Assembly: GCA_002967695.1 (NCBI GenBank)
Contig: PUHN01000041.1
Coordinates: 1-32,722, forward strand
From: Rhodobacteraceae bacterium WD3A24
GTDB lineage: Bacteria > Pseudomonadota > Alphaproteobacteria > Rhodobacterales > Rhodobacteraceae
Reading direction: 5' to 3'
Length of the DNA stretch: 32,722 bases
Below, one piece after another: positions 7,901 to 15,878 of the stretch. Positions within the stretch are counted from its first letter, which is position 1; each line of letters opens with the position of its first letter. The notes under the pieces are model-generated. The model saw only the letters and a list, made by a program, of their open reading frames with translations, did no database searches and had not been told where the DNA came from. A program made the translations under genes and the position numbers.

Positions 7901-8851
7901 TTACTTGATCGCTTGCGGATTGATCGGCGAGCCGGTCGCGCCGGGCAGATTGAGCGGCGGCGCGGTGAAGAAGAATTCATAGACGCCGTCGGCGGCGCAG
8001 TCCTCGGCCAGCTTTTCGAGATAGAAGATCTCGCCCATGGTGATCCCGATCGCCGGGATCACGACCCAGTGCCAGGGCTGGTTGACCTCGCTGGTCTCAT
8101 TGGGTCGCACCTCGATGCCCCAGGTGTCCGAGCAGATGCCCGCGACGTCCTTTTCCTTGAGCCAGTAGCAGTTCTCGAAGGCCACCCCCGGCGCGTCGCC
8201 GCCGGCATAGCCCGACCAGTCATCCTCGCGCAGGCACTTTTCCTGTTGGCCGGTGCGGAAGATGACGAAATCGCCCTTGCGGATCTCCACCCCCTGCGCG
8301 GCGGCGCAGGCGTCGAGATCGGCATTGGTGATGGCGTAGCCGTCTTCGAGGCAATCGACGCCCTTGAAACGCGCCAGGTCGAGAAGAACGCCGCGCCCGA
8401 CCATCTTCTCGCGCGAATTCTCGATGCCGTTGACCGCGCCGCCCTTGCTGTCGACCAGCCGCGCGTCGTGTCCGTTATACATCTTCCCGTCGAGAAAGAT
8501 GTGATTGAGCGAATCCCAGTGGGTGGAGCCCTGAATCGGCATGTTCAGCGCGTCGTCGGCGTATTGCAGGCCGCCTTCCGCCTGGTTGCCCGAATAGGCG
8601 TCGGTGCCGGTGGCGAGGAAGGTATGGATCGGGTTCCAGCGCCCGCCGAAGAGCCCGGTCTGGATCTTGACGTCCAGCGGCAGGCCCAGCCCGAAGACCT
8701 TGCCCTGACGGATCAGCCGGCCCGCGGCGGTGATCTCGTCGGGGCCGATATTGTTGAGGGTGCCGATCTGGTCGTCCTTCCCCCAGCGGCCCCAGTTGGA
8801 CAGCTTGTCGGCGGCTTCGTAGATTGCTGCGCGGGTCACGGTCATCGCCAT
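7901..8851 (-). CDS. Cyclase-family metal-dependent hydrolase
   Basis: Protein of 316 residues of the cyclase family, which includes kynurenine formamidase and isatin hydrolase and cleaves amide or lactam bonds using a divalent metal. The metal motif HWDSLNH gives H111, D113 and H117 in the GSTHWDSLNHI context. The protein is longer than KynB (about 210 residues) and belongs to the long subfamily. The ATG at 8851 has GGGAG nine bases upstream; a second ATG lies two codons in. It diverges from osmC2-tetR with operator site 3 between them. Opening of a lactam or amide intermediate in the pathway is a reasonable inference. Substrate unknown. Confidence 0.85.
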   Translation of the reverse strand: MAMTVTRAAIYEAADKLSNWGRWGKDDQIGTLNNIGPDEITAAGRLIRQGKVFGLGLPLDVKIQTGLFGGRWNPIHTFLATGTDAYSGNQAEGGLQYADDALNMPIQGSTHWDSLNHIFLDGKMYNGHDARLVDSKGGAVNGIENSREKMVGRGVLLDLARFKGVDCLEDGYAITNADLDACAAAQGVEIRKGDFVIFRTGQQEKCLREDDWSGYAGGDAPGVAFENCYWLKEKDVAGICSDTWGIEVRPNETSEVNQPWHWVVIPAIGITMGEIFYLEKLAEDCAADGVYEFFFTAPPLNLPGATGSPINPQAIK

Positions 8852-8892
8852 GTCGGCATCTCCCAGGTAAGGTCGGATTACTTTCGCTTGTA

Positions 8893-8908
8893 TTTATCGC
8901 TCGATAAA
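8893..8908. promoter_or_regulatory. Palindromic operator, site 3 (most symmetrical copy)
   Basis: Reads TTTATCGCTCGATAAA: perfect seven-base arms TTTATCG/CGATAAA around CT. It lies between the divergent cyclase (49 bases) and osmC2-tetR (48 bases) starts. Because it precedes the regulator gene itself, it is the expected autoregulatory site of the TetR protein. Confidence 0.75.
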
Positions 8909-8947
8909 GATTTATTCCGTTTCAGGACCGACACGCAAGGGGGGAGC

Positions 8948-9433
8948 ATGGCCGACGAAAAGATTCATCCCGTCACCTTCGAGGCCGAGGCCTTTTCGAC
9001 GGGCAAGATGCGCAACGAAATCAAGGTCCATTGGCACGAGATGGACGAGCGCCACGACTTCGCCACCGACGAGGGCGCGGCGCTGGGCGGCGAGGGAACG
9101 GCCCCGCCGCCGCTGGCATTCTTCGTCACCGCGCTGGCGGGCTGTCTGATGACCAATATCCGCATGATGGCGCGCAGCCACCGTATCACCGTGGAGGCAG
9201 TACGCGTGCGCGCGAGCGCGAAGTGGTTGCGCAAGATCGAGGGGCGCGGGCCCCATGTCGCCGATACCGAGGGGTTTCACATGGATGTCGAGATCGACAC
9301 TGACGCCGACGACGCGGCGGTCGCCGCCCTGCTGCGCGATGCGCAGGCGGGCTGCTTCGTCGAGCACTCGCTGAGCAACCCGGCGAATCTGACGCATCGG
9401 CTCAAGGTGGCCGATGGCTGGATTGATGTCTGA
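8948..9433 (+). CDS. OsmC-family protein 2
   Basis: OsmC/Ohr-fold protein of 161 residues with the two family cysteines at C66 (ALAGCLMTN) and C136 (QAGCFVEH). It differs clearly from the OsmC at 4889, so the two are distant family members and not a recent duplication. The ATG at 8948 follows AAGGGGGGAGC. The long open frame that continues upstream runs antisense through the cyclase gene and through the promoter, and is not coding. The gene is followed after 44 bases by tetR on the same strand, so the two are probably co-transcribed from a promoter overlapping operator site 3. Confidence 0.88.
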   Translation: MADEKIHPVTFEAEAFSTGKMRNEIKVHWHEMDERHDFATDEGAALGGEGTAPPPLAFFVTALAGCLMTNIRMMARSHRITVEAVRVRASAKWLRKIEGRGPHVADTEGFHMDVEIDTDADDAAVAALLRDAQAGCFVEHSLSNPANLTHRLKVADGWIDV

Positions 9434-9477
9434 GGGGCACTCGCCTAGGGTGCCGCTCCGGGTGGCAAGGCAGGGGT

Positions 9478-10155
9478 GTGTGTGTGTCGGGTGAGGATGC
9501 AGTTCAACGCGGAAGCGGGCGCCGCACGACCCGGCTGCCTCCGGAGGAGCGCAAGCGCCAGCTCGTGGAAAAGGCGGCCGACTTCTTTTCGGAGGAGGGC
9601 TTCGAGGCCGGCACGCGGGTTCTGGCCCAGCAGATCGGCGTCACCCAGCCGCTGATCTACCGATACTTCGATTCCAAGGAGGATCTCGTCAACGAGGTCT
9701 ATCGCCGCGTCTATGTCAATCAGTGGCAGGATAGCTGGACCGACATGATCCGCGATCGCGGGCAGCCGCTGCGCGACCGCCTCGTGACCTTCTACGATTC
9801 CTATTGCCGGACGATCTTCAACCGCCGCTGGATGCGCATCTTCTTTTTCGCCGGCCTCAAGGGGCTGGACATCAACCAGCGCTATATCGACCGGATCAAG
9901 GAGCGCCTGCTGCTGCCCATCTGCGAGGAGATGCGCGTCGAGCTCGGCCTCGAAAGCGAGCGTCCCATCACCGAGGCCGAGCTCGAACTGGTCTGGCTGA
10001 TGCACGGGATGATCTTCTACCAGGGCATCCGCGAGCAGATCTATCGCTCCGTCAGCTCGGTCGATTACGTGTTCGCCGTCAGCACCGCGGTCGATATGTA
10101 TATGCGCACCGCGCCTGACGTGCTGAAGCGCGCCCTCTCGGACGAGGCGGGGTGA
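9478..10155 (+). CDS. TetR/AcrR-family transcriptional regulator
   Basis: One-component regulator of 225 residues. The N-terminal helix-turn-helix spans about residues 26-75, with GTRVLAQQIGVTQPLIYRYF as the recognition region and DSKEDL as the following helix, all typical of TetR/AcrR. The C-terminal part should bind a small-molecule inducer. The start is a GTG at 9478, with a second GTG two codons on; both lie in a TGTGTG run after GGCAGGGG. It lies 44 bases after osmC2 with no promoter of its own visible, so control from site 3 implies autoregulation. It is the best candidate to bind all six TTTATC-N4-GATAAA sites. Confidence 0.92.
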   Translation: MCVSGEDAVQRGSGRRTTRLPPEERKRQLVEKAADFFSEEGFEAGTRVLAQQIGVTQPLIYRYFDSKEDLVNEVYRRVYVNQWQDSWTDMIRDRGQPLRDRLVTFYDSYCRTIFNRRWMRIFFFAGLKGLDINQRYIDRIKERLLLPICEEMRVELGLESERPITEAELELVWLMHGMIFYQGIREQIYRSVSSVDYVFAVSTAVDMYMRTAPDVLKRALSDEAG

Positions 10156-10162
10156 GTCCCGC

Positions 10163-10684
10163 TCAGGGCACCGCCGCCCCGAGGCGCCCCTGACAATAGA
10201 CCAGCGGACGCCCCGCCCCGAGATCGCAGCTCAGTACCCGGCCCACCATGATCTCGTGATCGCCGCCCGGATAGCGCGCCCAGAAGTTGCAGGCGAACCG
10301 CGCCAGCGCCCCGTCGAGCAGCGGAAGCCCCAGCGGGCCGGCATGCCACGCGACGCGGTCGAAGCGGTTTTCCTCGCGGCTCGCAAAGAGCTTGCACAGA
10401 TCGGTCTGATCCTCGCCGAGGACATTGACCACGAAGCCCTCGGCCCTGCGGAAGACCGGCAGGCTCCAGGCGGAGAGGCCGAGGCTCCACAACACCAGTG
10501 GCGGGTCGAGAGAGACGGAGTTGAAGGAGTTGATCGTCACCCCGTAGGGCGTCCCGTCGGTGTCGCAGGTGGTCACGACCGCCACGCCGGTGGCGAAATT
10601 TGCCATGGCCGCGCGCATCTCCTCGGCGCTCGCAGAAGAGTGCGCCGCCGCGGCGGTGTCGATATCGCGAACGCTCTTGTTCAT
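10163..10684 (-). CDS. Flavin reductase-like protein, partner of a two-component monooxygenase
   Basis: FMN-binding split-barrel flavin reductase, about 173 residues, expected to supply reduced FMN from NAD(P)H to the LLM monooxygenase encoded in the same operon. Family signatures are MANFATGVAVVTT near the N-terminus, GVTINSFNSVSLDPPLVLWSL and the DHEIMVGRV segment near the C-terminus. I prefer the ATG at 10684 because GGAGG lies five bases upstream; a GTG at 10726 overlapping the preceding gene would add 14 residues. It is the last gene of a four-gene operon. It comes within eight bases of the convergent tetR end, leaving no room for a terminator. Confidence 0.88.
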   Translation of the reverse strand: MNKSVRDIDTAAAAHSSASAEEMRAAMANFATGVAVVTTCDTDGTPYGVTINSFNSVSLDPPLVLWSLGLSAWSLPVFRRAEGFVVNVLGEDQTDLCKLFASREENRFDRVAWHAGPLGLPLLDGALARFACNFWARYPGGDHEIMVGRVLSCDLGAGRPLVYCQGRLGAAVP

Positions 10685-10722
10685 CGGTTCCTCCATGGGT
10701 TTTGATGCGCTCCGCAGTTCTG

Positions 10723-11568
10723 TCACGCGGGCGCGGCCGGCGATGCCGGTCGCGCGGGGGCGGTCTGCGGCGCCGGCGGCGCCTCCGCCCCCATGCTGCG
10801 GGCGACCGCGGCGATTTCACTGACGCGCGCGGCGTTGTCGCGCGCGGGGGTGCCATCGGCGTTGCACAGGTTGTTCTCGAACCCCACGCGCGCCTTGCCG
10901 CCCATCGCCAGCGCTGCGGCCAGCGCGCGGGTCTCGGGCGGGCCGAAGGCGCAGGCCATCCACTCGCCCCGCGCGGCCAGCCCGCTTGCCCGCCAGCGCG
11001 CGAGATAGTCGGCCAGCAGCGCGGGGTCGCTGTCGCCGCCGCCGTAACGGCCCAGGACGAACAGGACGTCGAGCCCCTCATCGGGCAACACCCCGCGGGC
11101 GATCAGGTCATCGAGCCGCGCAATCTCCGCCGGAACGTAAAGAATGTATTGCAGCGCCACGCCGCGCCGGACCGCCGCGTCGAGGGCGCGCGCGCTCGCC
11201 GTCTCCTCGCCCGCATGGGGGAGGAATTCGCGCAACGCCACGCTCACGGCCGGGGCGCGCAACGCGGCGAGAAAGGCGCGCTGCGCCTCGACGTCATAGC
11301 GCCCGGCGGCCTCGGTCGTTACCTGGACATGCATCGCGCCATCAGTGGCCTCGGCGACCGCGGCGACGGCGCGCATGGACAGCTCGGAATCGAGGACATG
11401 CCGGCCCTGCGCGTCGCGGACATGCAGGTGGATGCCGCCCGCACCGGCCCTGTGGCAGGCCGCGGCGCAATCGGCGATCTCGGGCAGGGTGACGGGCAGG
11501 GCGGGGTGATCCGCCTTGCCGCGGCGCGCGCCGTTGACGGCGACGGTTATGCGGGGAAGGCGCTCCAT
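10723..11568 (-). CDS. BKACE-family beta-keto-acid cleavage enzyme (DUF849)
   Basis: Zinc enzyme of the BKACE family, which condenses a beta-keto acid with acetyl-CoA and releases acetoacetate plus a new CoA ester. The metal motif HLHVRD gives H47 and H49, and a late Glu in VGFENN fits the third ligand. At 281 residues the length is typical, apart from an Ala/Pro-rich C-terminal tail (PAPPAPQTAP...) that is probably disordered. It lies five bases after the alpha/beta hydrolase stop, and its ribosome-binding site is weak. Family members act on varied beta-keto acids, so the natural substrate is unknown. Here it may handle an acyclic keto acid formed after ring opening. Confidence 0.9.
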   Translation of the reverse strand: MERLPRITVAVNGARRGKADHPALPVTLPEIADCAAACHRAGAGGIHLHVRDAQGRHVLDSELSMRAVAAVAEATDGAMHVQVTTEAAGRYDVEAQRAFLAALRAPAVSVALREFLPHAGEETASARALDAAVRRGVALQYILYVPAEIARLDDLIARGVLPDEGLDVLFVLGRYGGGDSDPALLADYLARWRASGLAARGEWMACAFGPPETRALAAALAMGGKARVGFENNLCNADGTPARDNAARVSEIAAVARSMGAEAPPAPQTAPARPASPAAPA

Positions 11569-11573
11569 GACGA

Positions 11574-12380
11574 TCAGGCCTTTCCCAGCGGTGGCAGGAA
11601 AGCGGCGAGCACGCGGTCGAACCCCTCGGGGTTGTTGACGTTGGCCAGATGGGCGGCGTCGGCGATCAGCTCGAACCCCGCGCCGGGGGTTGCCTGGGCC
11701 ATGTCGCGCATCACCTCCACCGGCGCGCCCTTGTCGTGCTCGCCGCAGATATAGAGGGCCGGCACCGGCAGCGCGCCCAGATCCTTGCGGTAATCGAGCG
11801 TCTTGAGCGCCGCGCAGCAGCCGACATACCCGTCCGTGTCGGTGGCGAGGATCATCTCGGCGATCTTTCGCGTCTCCTCGGGGTTGTCGCGGCGCCAGGT
11901 TTCGGTCAGCCAGCTGGCCAGCGTGCCGTCCAGAATGGCCTCCAGGCCGCCCGCGCGCACCTTGGCGATGCGGTCGTCCCAGTTGTCGCGGAAGGGTTGC
12001 GGCGCGTCGGCGCGCCCGTCGGCACAGACGAGCCGGCCGATCCGGTCGGGATGGGCGAGCGCGACGCCCAGCCCCGTCATGCCGCCCAGCGACAGGCCGA
12101 GGAAATCGGCGCGCTCGACACCGTGGGCGTCCATCACCGCCAGCACGTCAGCGACGAACTCCGCAAACCCCCAGTCGGCGCGCGGCGTCCCGCTCCGGCC
12201 GTGGCCGCGGGTGTCGTAGCGCAGCACGCGATAGTGGGGCGCCAGCAGGTCCATCTGCGGATCCCACATCGACAGATCGGCGCCGAGGCTGTGCGAGAGC
12301 ACGATCCACGGCGCGCCCTCGGCCCCGTCGACGCGCGTGCTGAGTGCGCAGTCGGGCCCTTCGATCACCTGCCGGCTCAT
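11574..12380 (-). CDS. Alpha/beta-hydrolase, PcaD-like
   Basis: Alpha/beta-hydrolase of 268 residues resembling 3-oxoadipate enol-lactonase. The catalytic triad is visible: S97 in the nucleophile elbow GLSLGG, D216 in GEHDKG and H244 in AAHLANV. The oxyanion region is SHSLGADLSMWD near residue 29. Reactions in this branch are lactone, ester or amide hydrolysis and C-C bond cleavage. It overlaps the LLM gene by four bases (ATGA), so the two products are translated together. By analogy with other two-component monooxygenase operons it probably hydrolyses the ring-opened or lactone product of the LLM enzyme; that is inferred. Confidence 0.9.
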   Translation of the reverse strand: MSRQVIEGPDCALSTRVDGAEGAPWIVLSHSLGADLSMWDPQMDLLAPHYRVLRYDTRGHGRSGTPRADWGFAEFVADVLAVMDAHGVERADFLGLSLGGMTGLGVALAHPDRIGRLVCADGRADAPQPFRDNWDDRIAKVRAGGLEAILDGTLASWLTETWRRDNPEETRKIAEMILATDTDGYVGCCAALKTLDYRKDLGALPVPALYICGEHDKGAPVEVMRDMAQATPGAGFELIADAAHLANVNNPEGFDRVLAAFLPPLGKA

Positions 12381-13489
12381 TGCGCCGCGACCTCGTCGTC
12401 GGCCGCGCCGATCGCCTTGTTTACGGCCGGCATCACCTTTTCCGCCGCAAGGATCATCGAGCGGCGCGCCAGTTCGGGGTCGGCCCAGTCCTTGCCGGCA
12501 TAGAGCAGCGTGCCGAAATCGCCGACCTCCTCGCGGAAGGCGAGTATCTCGTCGGTCACCTTGTCGGGCGTGCCCCAGATCACCAGCCGGTCCATGACCA
12601 TGTCGAGGGTGACATCGTCATCGGCCATGTTCTGGTCGGGCTTGAACAGGTTCACCCGGCCATGCTTGCGCATCTTGGTCAGAAGCTGGCTGTAATAGAA
12701 GCGGTAGGGGCTGTCGGGGTCGGTGGCATAGCGCCGCGCCGTCTCCATGTCGTCGGCCACGCAGACCGACTTGGCCACCCGCCAGTTGGCCGGGTCGGCG
12801 GGCCGGCCGACACGCTCGCAGCCCTCGGCGTATTTCGGCCAGTGCGAGGCCACCCATTCGGGCATCAGGAAGTTGGCGCTGATCGGATCCCAGCCGCGGG
12901 CGGCGGCCTCGGTCACGCCCTTGGAGAAGGGCGCGACGGCGGTGATGACGATCGGCGGATGCGGCCGCTGGAGCGGCTTGGGCATGATGCCCTGGCCGAT
13001 ATCGGTCATCTGGGTGCGCTCGGTGCTGACCGTCCAGAACTTGCCCTCGATATTGTAGGGCGGCTCGCCCTCCCAGATCTTGAGCACCGTGTCGATGCCC
13101 TCGAGGAACATCGCGTTGCGGTCGGCGTCGAGATTGCCGAACACCTCCGCGTCGGAGGCCAGCCCGCCGGGCGAGATGCCGAAATTGAACCGCCCGTCGA
13201 GCATGTGGTCGAGCATGGCGACCTGCGCGGCGACGGTGGCGGGGTGGGTGTTGGGCATGTTCACCGTGCCGGTGCCCAGACGGATGGTCTTCGTCGCCGC
13301 CGCCAGCGAGGCGACGAACATCGCGCAGGAGGTGATGTTCTCGGCGGCGTCGGTGAGGTGTTCGCCGACATAGCCCTCGTTGAAACCCAGCTCGTCGGCC
13401 AGCAGGAAGGCCTCGCGGTCCTCCGCGAGGCTCGTGCGCCAGTCCTTGTCGAGCGGGTGAATCGGCATTGTGAAGAATCCGATGCGCAT
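12377..13489 (-). CDS. LLM-class (luciferase-like) flavin-dependent monooxygenase
   Basis: FMN-dependent TIM-barrel monooxygenase of about 370 residues. Family marks include MRIGFFTMPIHP at the start, GEHLTD near residue 60, RLGTGTVNMPNTHP near 90 and GRFNFGISPGG near 120. It has the size of LimB-like alkane/terpene monooxygenases and is broadly similar to RutA-type ring-cleaving enzymes; which branch it belongs to cannot be decided by eye. The chosen start at 13489 has GGAAGG eight bases upstream; a longer ATG at 13522 lacks a good site. It leads the operon LLM - hydrolase - BKACE - flavin reductase and diverges from a LysR gene that probably controls it. Confidence 0.9.
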   Translation of the reverse strand: MRIGFFTMPIHPLDKDWRTSLAEDREAFLLADELGFNEGYVGEHLTDAAENITSCAMFVASLAAATKTIRLGTGTVNMPNTHPATVAAQVAMLDHMLDGRFNFGISPGGLASDAEVFGNLDADRNAMFLEGIDTVLKIWEGEPPYNIEGKFWTVSTERTQMTDIGQGIMPKPLQRPHPPIVITAVAPFSKGVTEAAARGWDPISANFLMPEWVASHWPKYAEGCERVGRPADPANWRVAKSVCVADDMETARRYATDPDSPYRFYYSQLLTKMRKHGRVNLFKPDQNMADDDVTLDMVMDRLVIWGTPDKVTDEILAFREEVGDFGTLLYAGKDWADPELARRSMILAAEKVMPAVNKAIGAADDEVAAQ

Positions 13490-13606
13490 GTTTGTGCCTT
13501 CCGGTTGCGAGCCTGCGATCATTCGACGCAGAACCTAGCCGGGTGGCAGGTTGGAGAAAAATAATAACATTTTACAATGCGCATCAGGTTTCGTAATGAT
13601 TGCGCC

Positions 13607-14524
13607 ATGCTGTCCCTGCGCCAGATCCGATCCTTCGTCGCCGTGGTCGAGGAGGGCTCCTTTACCCGCGCTGCGCAGCGCGAGAACGCGACCCAGTCGG
13701 GCATATCGCAGCACGTCGCCGCCCTCGAGGAGCGTCTGGGCGCGACCCTGATCGAGCGGGCGAGCGGCGGCGTGACCCCGACACCGGCGGGCCGGGCGTT
13801 CTATGGCCATGCGCTCGCGGCGCTGCGCAGCCTCGATGCGGGGCGCGCCGAGGTCGCCGCGCGCGCCGGTGTGCTCGATGGCGAGGTGCGCGCGGGGCTG
13901 ATGCCCAGCTTCACCCGCGCCGCGGCCGCGCCCGCGCTCGCCGCCTTTCTGGAGCGATACCCGCATGTGCCGGTCGAAATCGTGGAGGGCTACAGCGGGG
14001 CGCTGTCCGACATGGTCCGCGCCGGCACGCTCGACTTCGCCGCCGTGCCGGCGGGCAGCAACACGCAGGGGCTGCGCGTGACCCCGCTGGCGCGCGACCG
14101 CGAGATGCTGGTCTCCAACCCGGCGCGCGGGCTGGCCCATCGCAGCCCCGTCGCGCTGGCCGAACTGGGGCCGCTGAAGATGATCGTGCCCGGCCGCGCC
14201 AATATCCGCCGGCAGCGGCTCGAGGAGTATTTCGCCACGAATGGCGTCGTCATCGAGCGGCTGCTGGAAATGGACGCGATGTTCGCCACCCTCGAACTCG
14301 TGGCCTGCTCGGACTGGGTGACGGTGCTGCCCGGCGTCATCTGTGTCGGCGACGCCGATGGCCGGGCGCGCCATGTCAACGCGCTGCACGAGCCGGCGCT
14401 GCATTCGGAATTCGTGGTCGTCGAGCCCGCGCGGCGCGCGCTCAACCCCGCGGCGGAGGCGTTCCTGACGACCCTGCGCGCCGAGATCGACCGCCTGAGT
14501 GCCGAATTCGCCGCGGCCGGCTGA
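13607..14524 (+). CDS. LysR-family regulator 1
   Basis: LysR-type transcriptional regulator of 305 residues. The N-terminal winged helix-turn-helix (about residues 1-60) contains LRQIRSFVAVVEEGSFTRAA and SGISQHVAALEERLG, followed by the inducer-binding LysR substrate domain. I take MLSLRQ at 13607 as the start; an upstream in-frame ATG at 13577 adds ten unusual residues. It is divergent from the LLM monooxygenase operon, the classic arrangement for a LysR activator of the neighbouring operon. The 117-base gap is unusually A/T-rich and contains the palindrome ATGCGCAT, but no match to the six-site TetR motif. Confidence 0.93.
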   Translation: MLSLRQIRSFVAVVEEGSFTRAAQRENATQSGISQHVAALEERLGATLIERASGGVTPTPAGRAFYGHALAALRSLDAGRAEVAARAGVLDGEVRAGLMPSFTRAAAAPALAAFLERYPHVPVEIVEGYSGALSDMVRAGTLDFAAVPAGSNTQGLRVTPLARDREMLVSNPARGLAHRSPVALAELGPLKMIVPGRANIRRQRLEEYFATNGVVIERLLEMDAMFATLELVACSDWVTVLPGVICVGDADGRARHVNALHEPALHSEFVVVEPARRALNPAAEAFLTTLRAEIDRLSAEFAAAG

Positions 14525-14526
14525 CC

Positions 14527-14561
14527 GGCGCCCCGGCGGCTCTGGCCGCCGCCGGAGCGCC
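14527..14561. terminator. Strong stem-loop between convergent lysR1 and TRAP permease genes
   Basis: GGCGC and CCGGCGGC pair with GCCGCCGG and GCGCC across one C/A mismatch, with a seven-base loop. It lies just after the LysR stop (14524) and ten bases before the dctM-like stop (14571). No T tract follows, so it may work as a two-way transcript end rather than a classical terminator. Confidence 0.45.
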
Positions 14562-14570
14562 GCAGGGCGA

Positions 14571-15878
14571 TCAGAACATCAGCTGCGGCAGCCAGGTCGC
14601 CAGCGACGGGAATACCAGCACCGCGGTGGCGGCGATGAGGATCATGATCCAGTAGGGCACCGAGCCGCGGAAGATGTCGCCCAGCTTGACGTCGCGGTCG
14701 GGCACCGCGCCTTTGACCGTGTAGACGAGCAGGCCGAAGGGCGGGGTCAGCAGGCCGGCCTCGATGATCAGGATGCCGAAGATCGCGAAGGCGATCGGAT
14801 CGACCCCCATCGACAGCGTCATCGGCGCGAAGATCGGAACCGTCAGCAGGATGATCGAGACCGAGTCGATCAGCATCCCCAGCAGCAGCCAGACAAGCGC
14901 CACCATCAGGACGATGACGACCACCCCGCCGCCGAGGCTGAGGAAGAGATCCTGGATGTAGTTCACCGCGCCCCCCATCGCGAGCAGGCGCGAATACATG
15001 GTCGCCGCGATCAGCAGGAACATGATCGGCGCGGTGGTCCGCCCGGCGCTGTAGATCGCCTGCATCACCTCGCGGCCGCGCATCCCCTTGGCCAGACCCA
15101 GCAGCAGCGCGCCGATGGCGCCGAAACCGGCGGCCTCGGTGGGGTTGAACAGCCCGCCCCAGATCCCGCCGATGACGAGCACGACGAGCCCGAGAATGCC
15201 CATCGCCCCGAGAAACTCGGGTATGTCGGCCCGTCCGCCGACCCGCGGCGGGGCGGGCGGCGCGATATCGGGCCAGATCTTGGCGGCGATGACGCAGTAA
15301 CCGGCAAACAGCAGCGCGAGCAGGATGCCCGGAAACACCCCCGCGATGAACAGCGCGCCCACCGACATCTCGGTGAGGATCGCCCAGACGATGAGCAGGA
15401 TCGACGGCGGGATGAGCATGCCCAGGCACGCGCTGCCGGCCACCGCGCCCACGGCGAAGCGCTTGTCGTAGCCGAGCTGGCGCATCTCGGGATAGGCGAT
15501 ACGCGAGAAGGCCGCCGCCGAGGCGATCGACACCCCGGTGACCGCGGCGAAGATCGCGTTGCCTGCCACCGTGGCCACGGCGAGGCGCCCGGGAAGGCGG
15601 TTGAGCGCGCGGTTGCATACCCGGTAGAGATCGCCCGCCGCGCCGGACTTGGAGACCATGTCGCCCATCAGCACGAAGAGCGGTATGACGATGAACACCT
15701 CCGAGCGGATCGCCTCGAAGGCCGACGAGCCCAGAAGGGAGATGGCGATCTCGAAGCTGCCCATCATCAGCCAGAGCCCGAGCATGCTGGTCATCGCCAG
15801 CGCGATCGCGATGTGAAAGCCCAGCAGGACCAGCACGATCAGTAGCCCGATCATGTAGAGAACGATCTCGGCGCTCAT
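14571..15878 (-). CDS. TRAP transporter large permease subunit (DctM family)
   Basis: Twelve-helix membrane subunit of a TRAP transporter, driving solute uptake with a sodium gradient. At 435 residues it has the usual DctM length. Long hydrophobic stretches run throughout, with family motifs IPLFVLMGDMVSKSG near residue 65, GVSIASAAAFSRI near 118, CLGMLIPPSILLIVWA near 153 and NPTEAAGFGAIGA near 245. Its start overlaps the small subunit stop by four bases. Its likely partner binding protein is encoded at 17722 on the other strand, on the far side of the deacetylase gene, and both units carry the same operator motif. Confidence 0.95.
   Translation of the reverse strand: MSAEIVLYMIGLLIVLVLLGFHIAIALAMTSMLGLWLMMGSFEIAISLLGSSAFEAIRSEVFIVIPLFVLMGDMVSKSGAAGDLYRVCNRALNRLPGRLAVATVAGNAIFAAVTGVSIASAAAFSRIAYPEMRQLGYDKRFAVGAVAGSACLGMLIPPSILLIVWAILTEMSVGALFIAGVFPGILLALLFAGYCVIAAKIWPDIAPPAPPRVGGRADIPEFLGAMGILGLVVLVIGGIWGGLFNPTEAAGFGAIGALLLGLAKGMRGREVMQAIYSAGRTTAPIMFLLIAATMYSRLLAMGGAVNYIQDLFLSLGGGVVVIVLMVALVWLLLGMLIDSVSIILLTVPIFAPMTLSMGVDPIAFAIFGILIIEAGLLTPPFGLLVYTVKGAVPDRDVKLGDIFRGSVPYWIMILIAATAVLVFPSLATWLPQLMF

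Noticed and set aside
7814-8947. N-terminal extension of OsmC2 giving a 539-residue fusion.
   Set aside because: The extension is antisense to the cyclase gene and crosses the divergent promoter and operator. A good ribosome-binding site precedes the ATG at 8948.
14499-15845. A 448-codon plus-strand frame opposite the DctM gene.
   Set aside because: It is the low-complexity, charged shadow of a clear membrane-protein gene.
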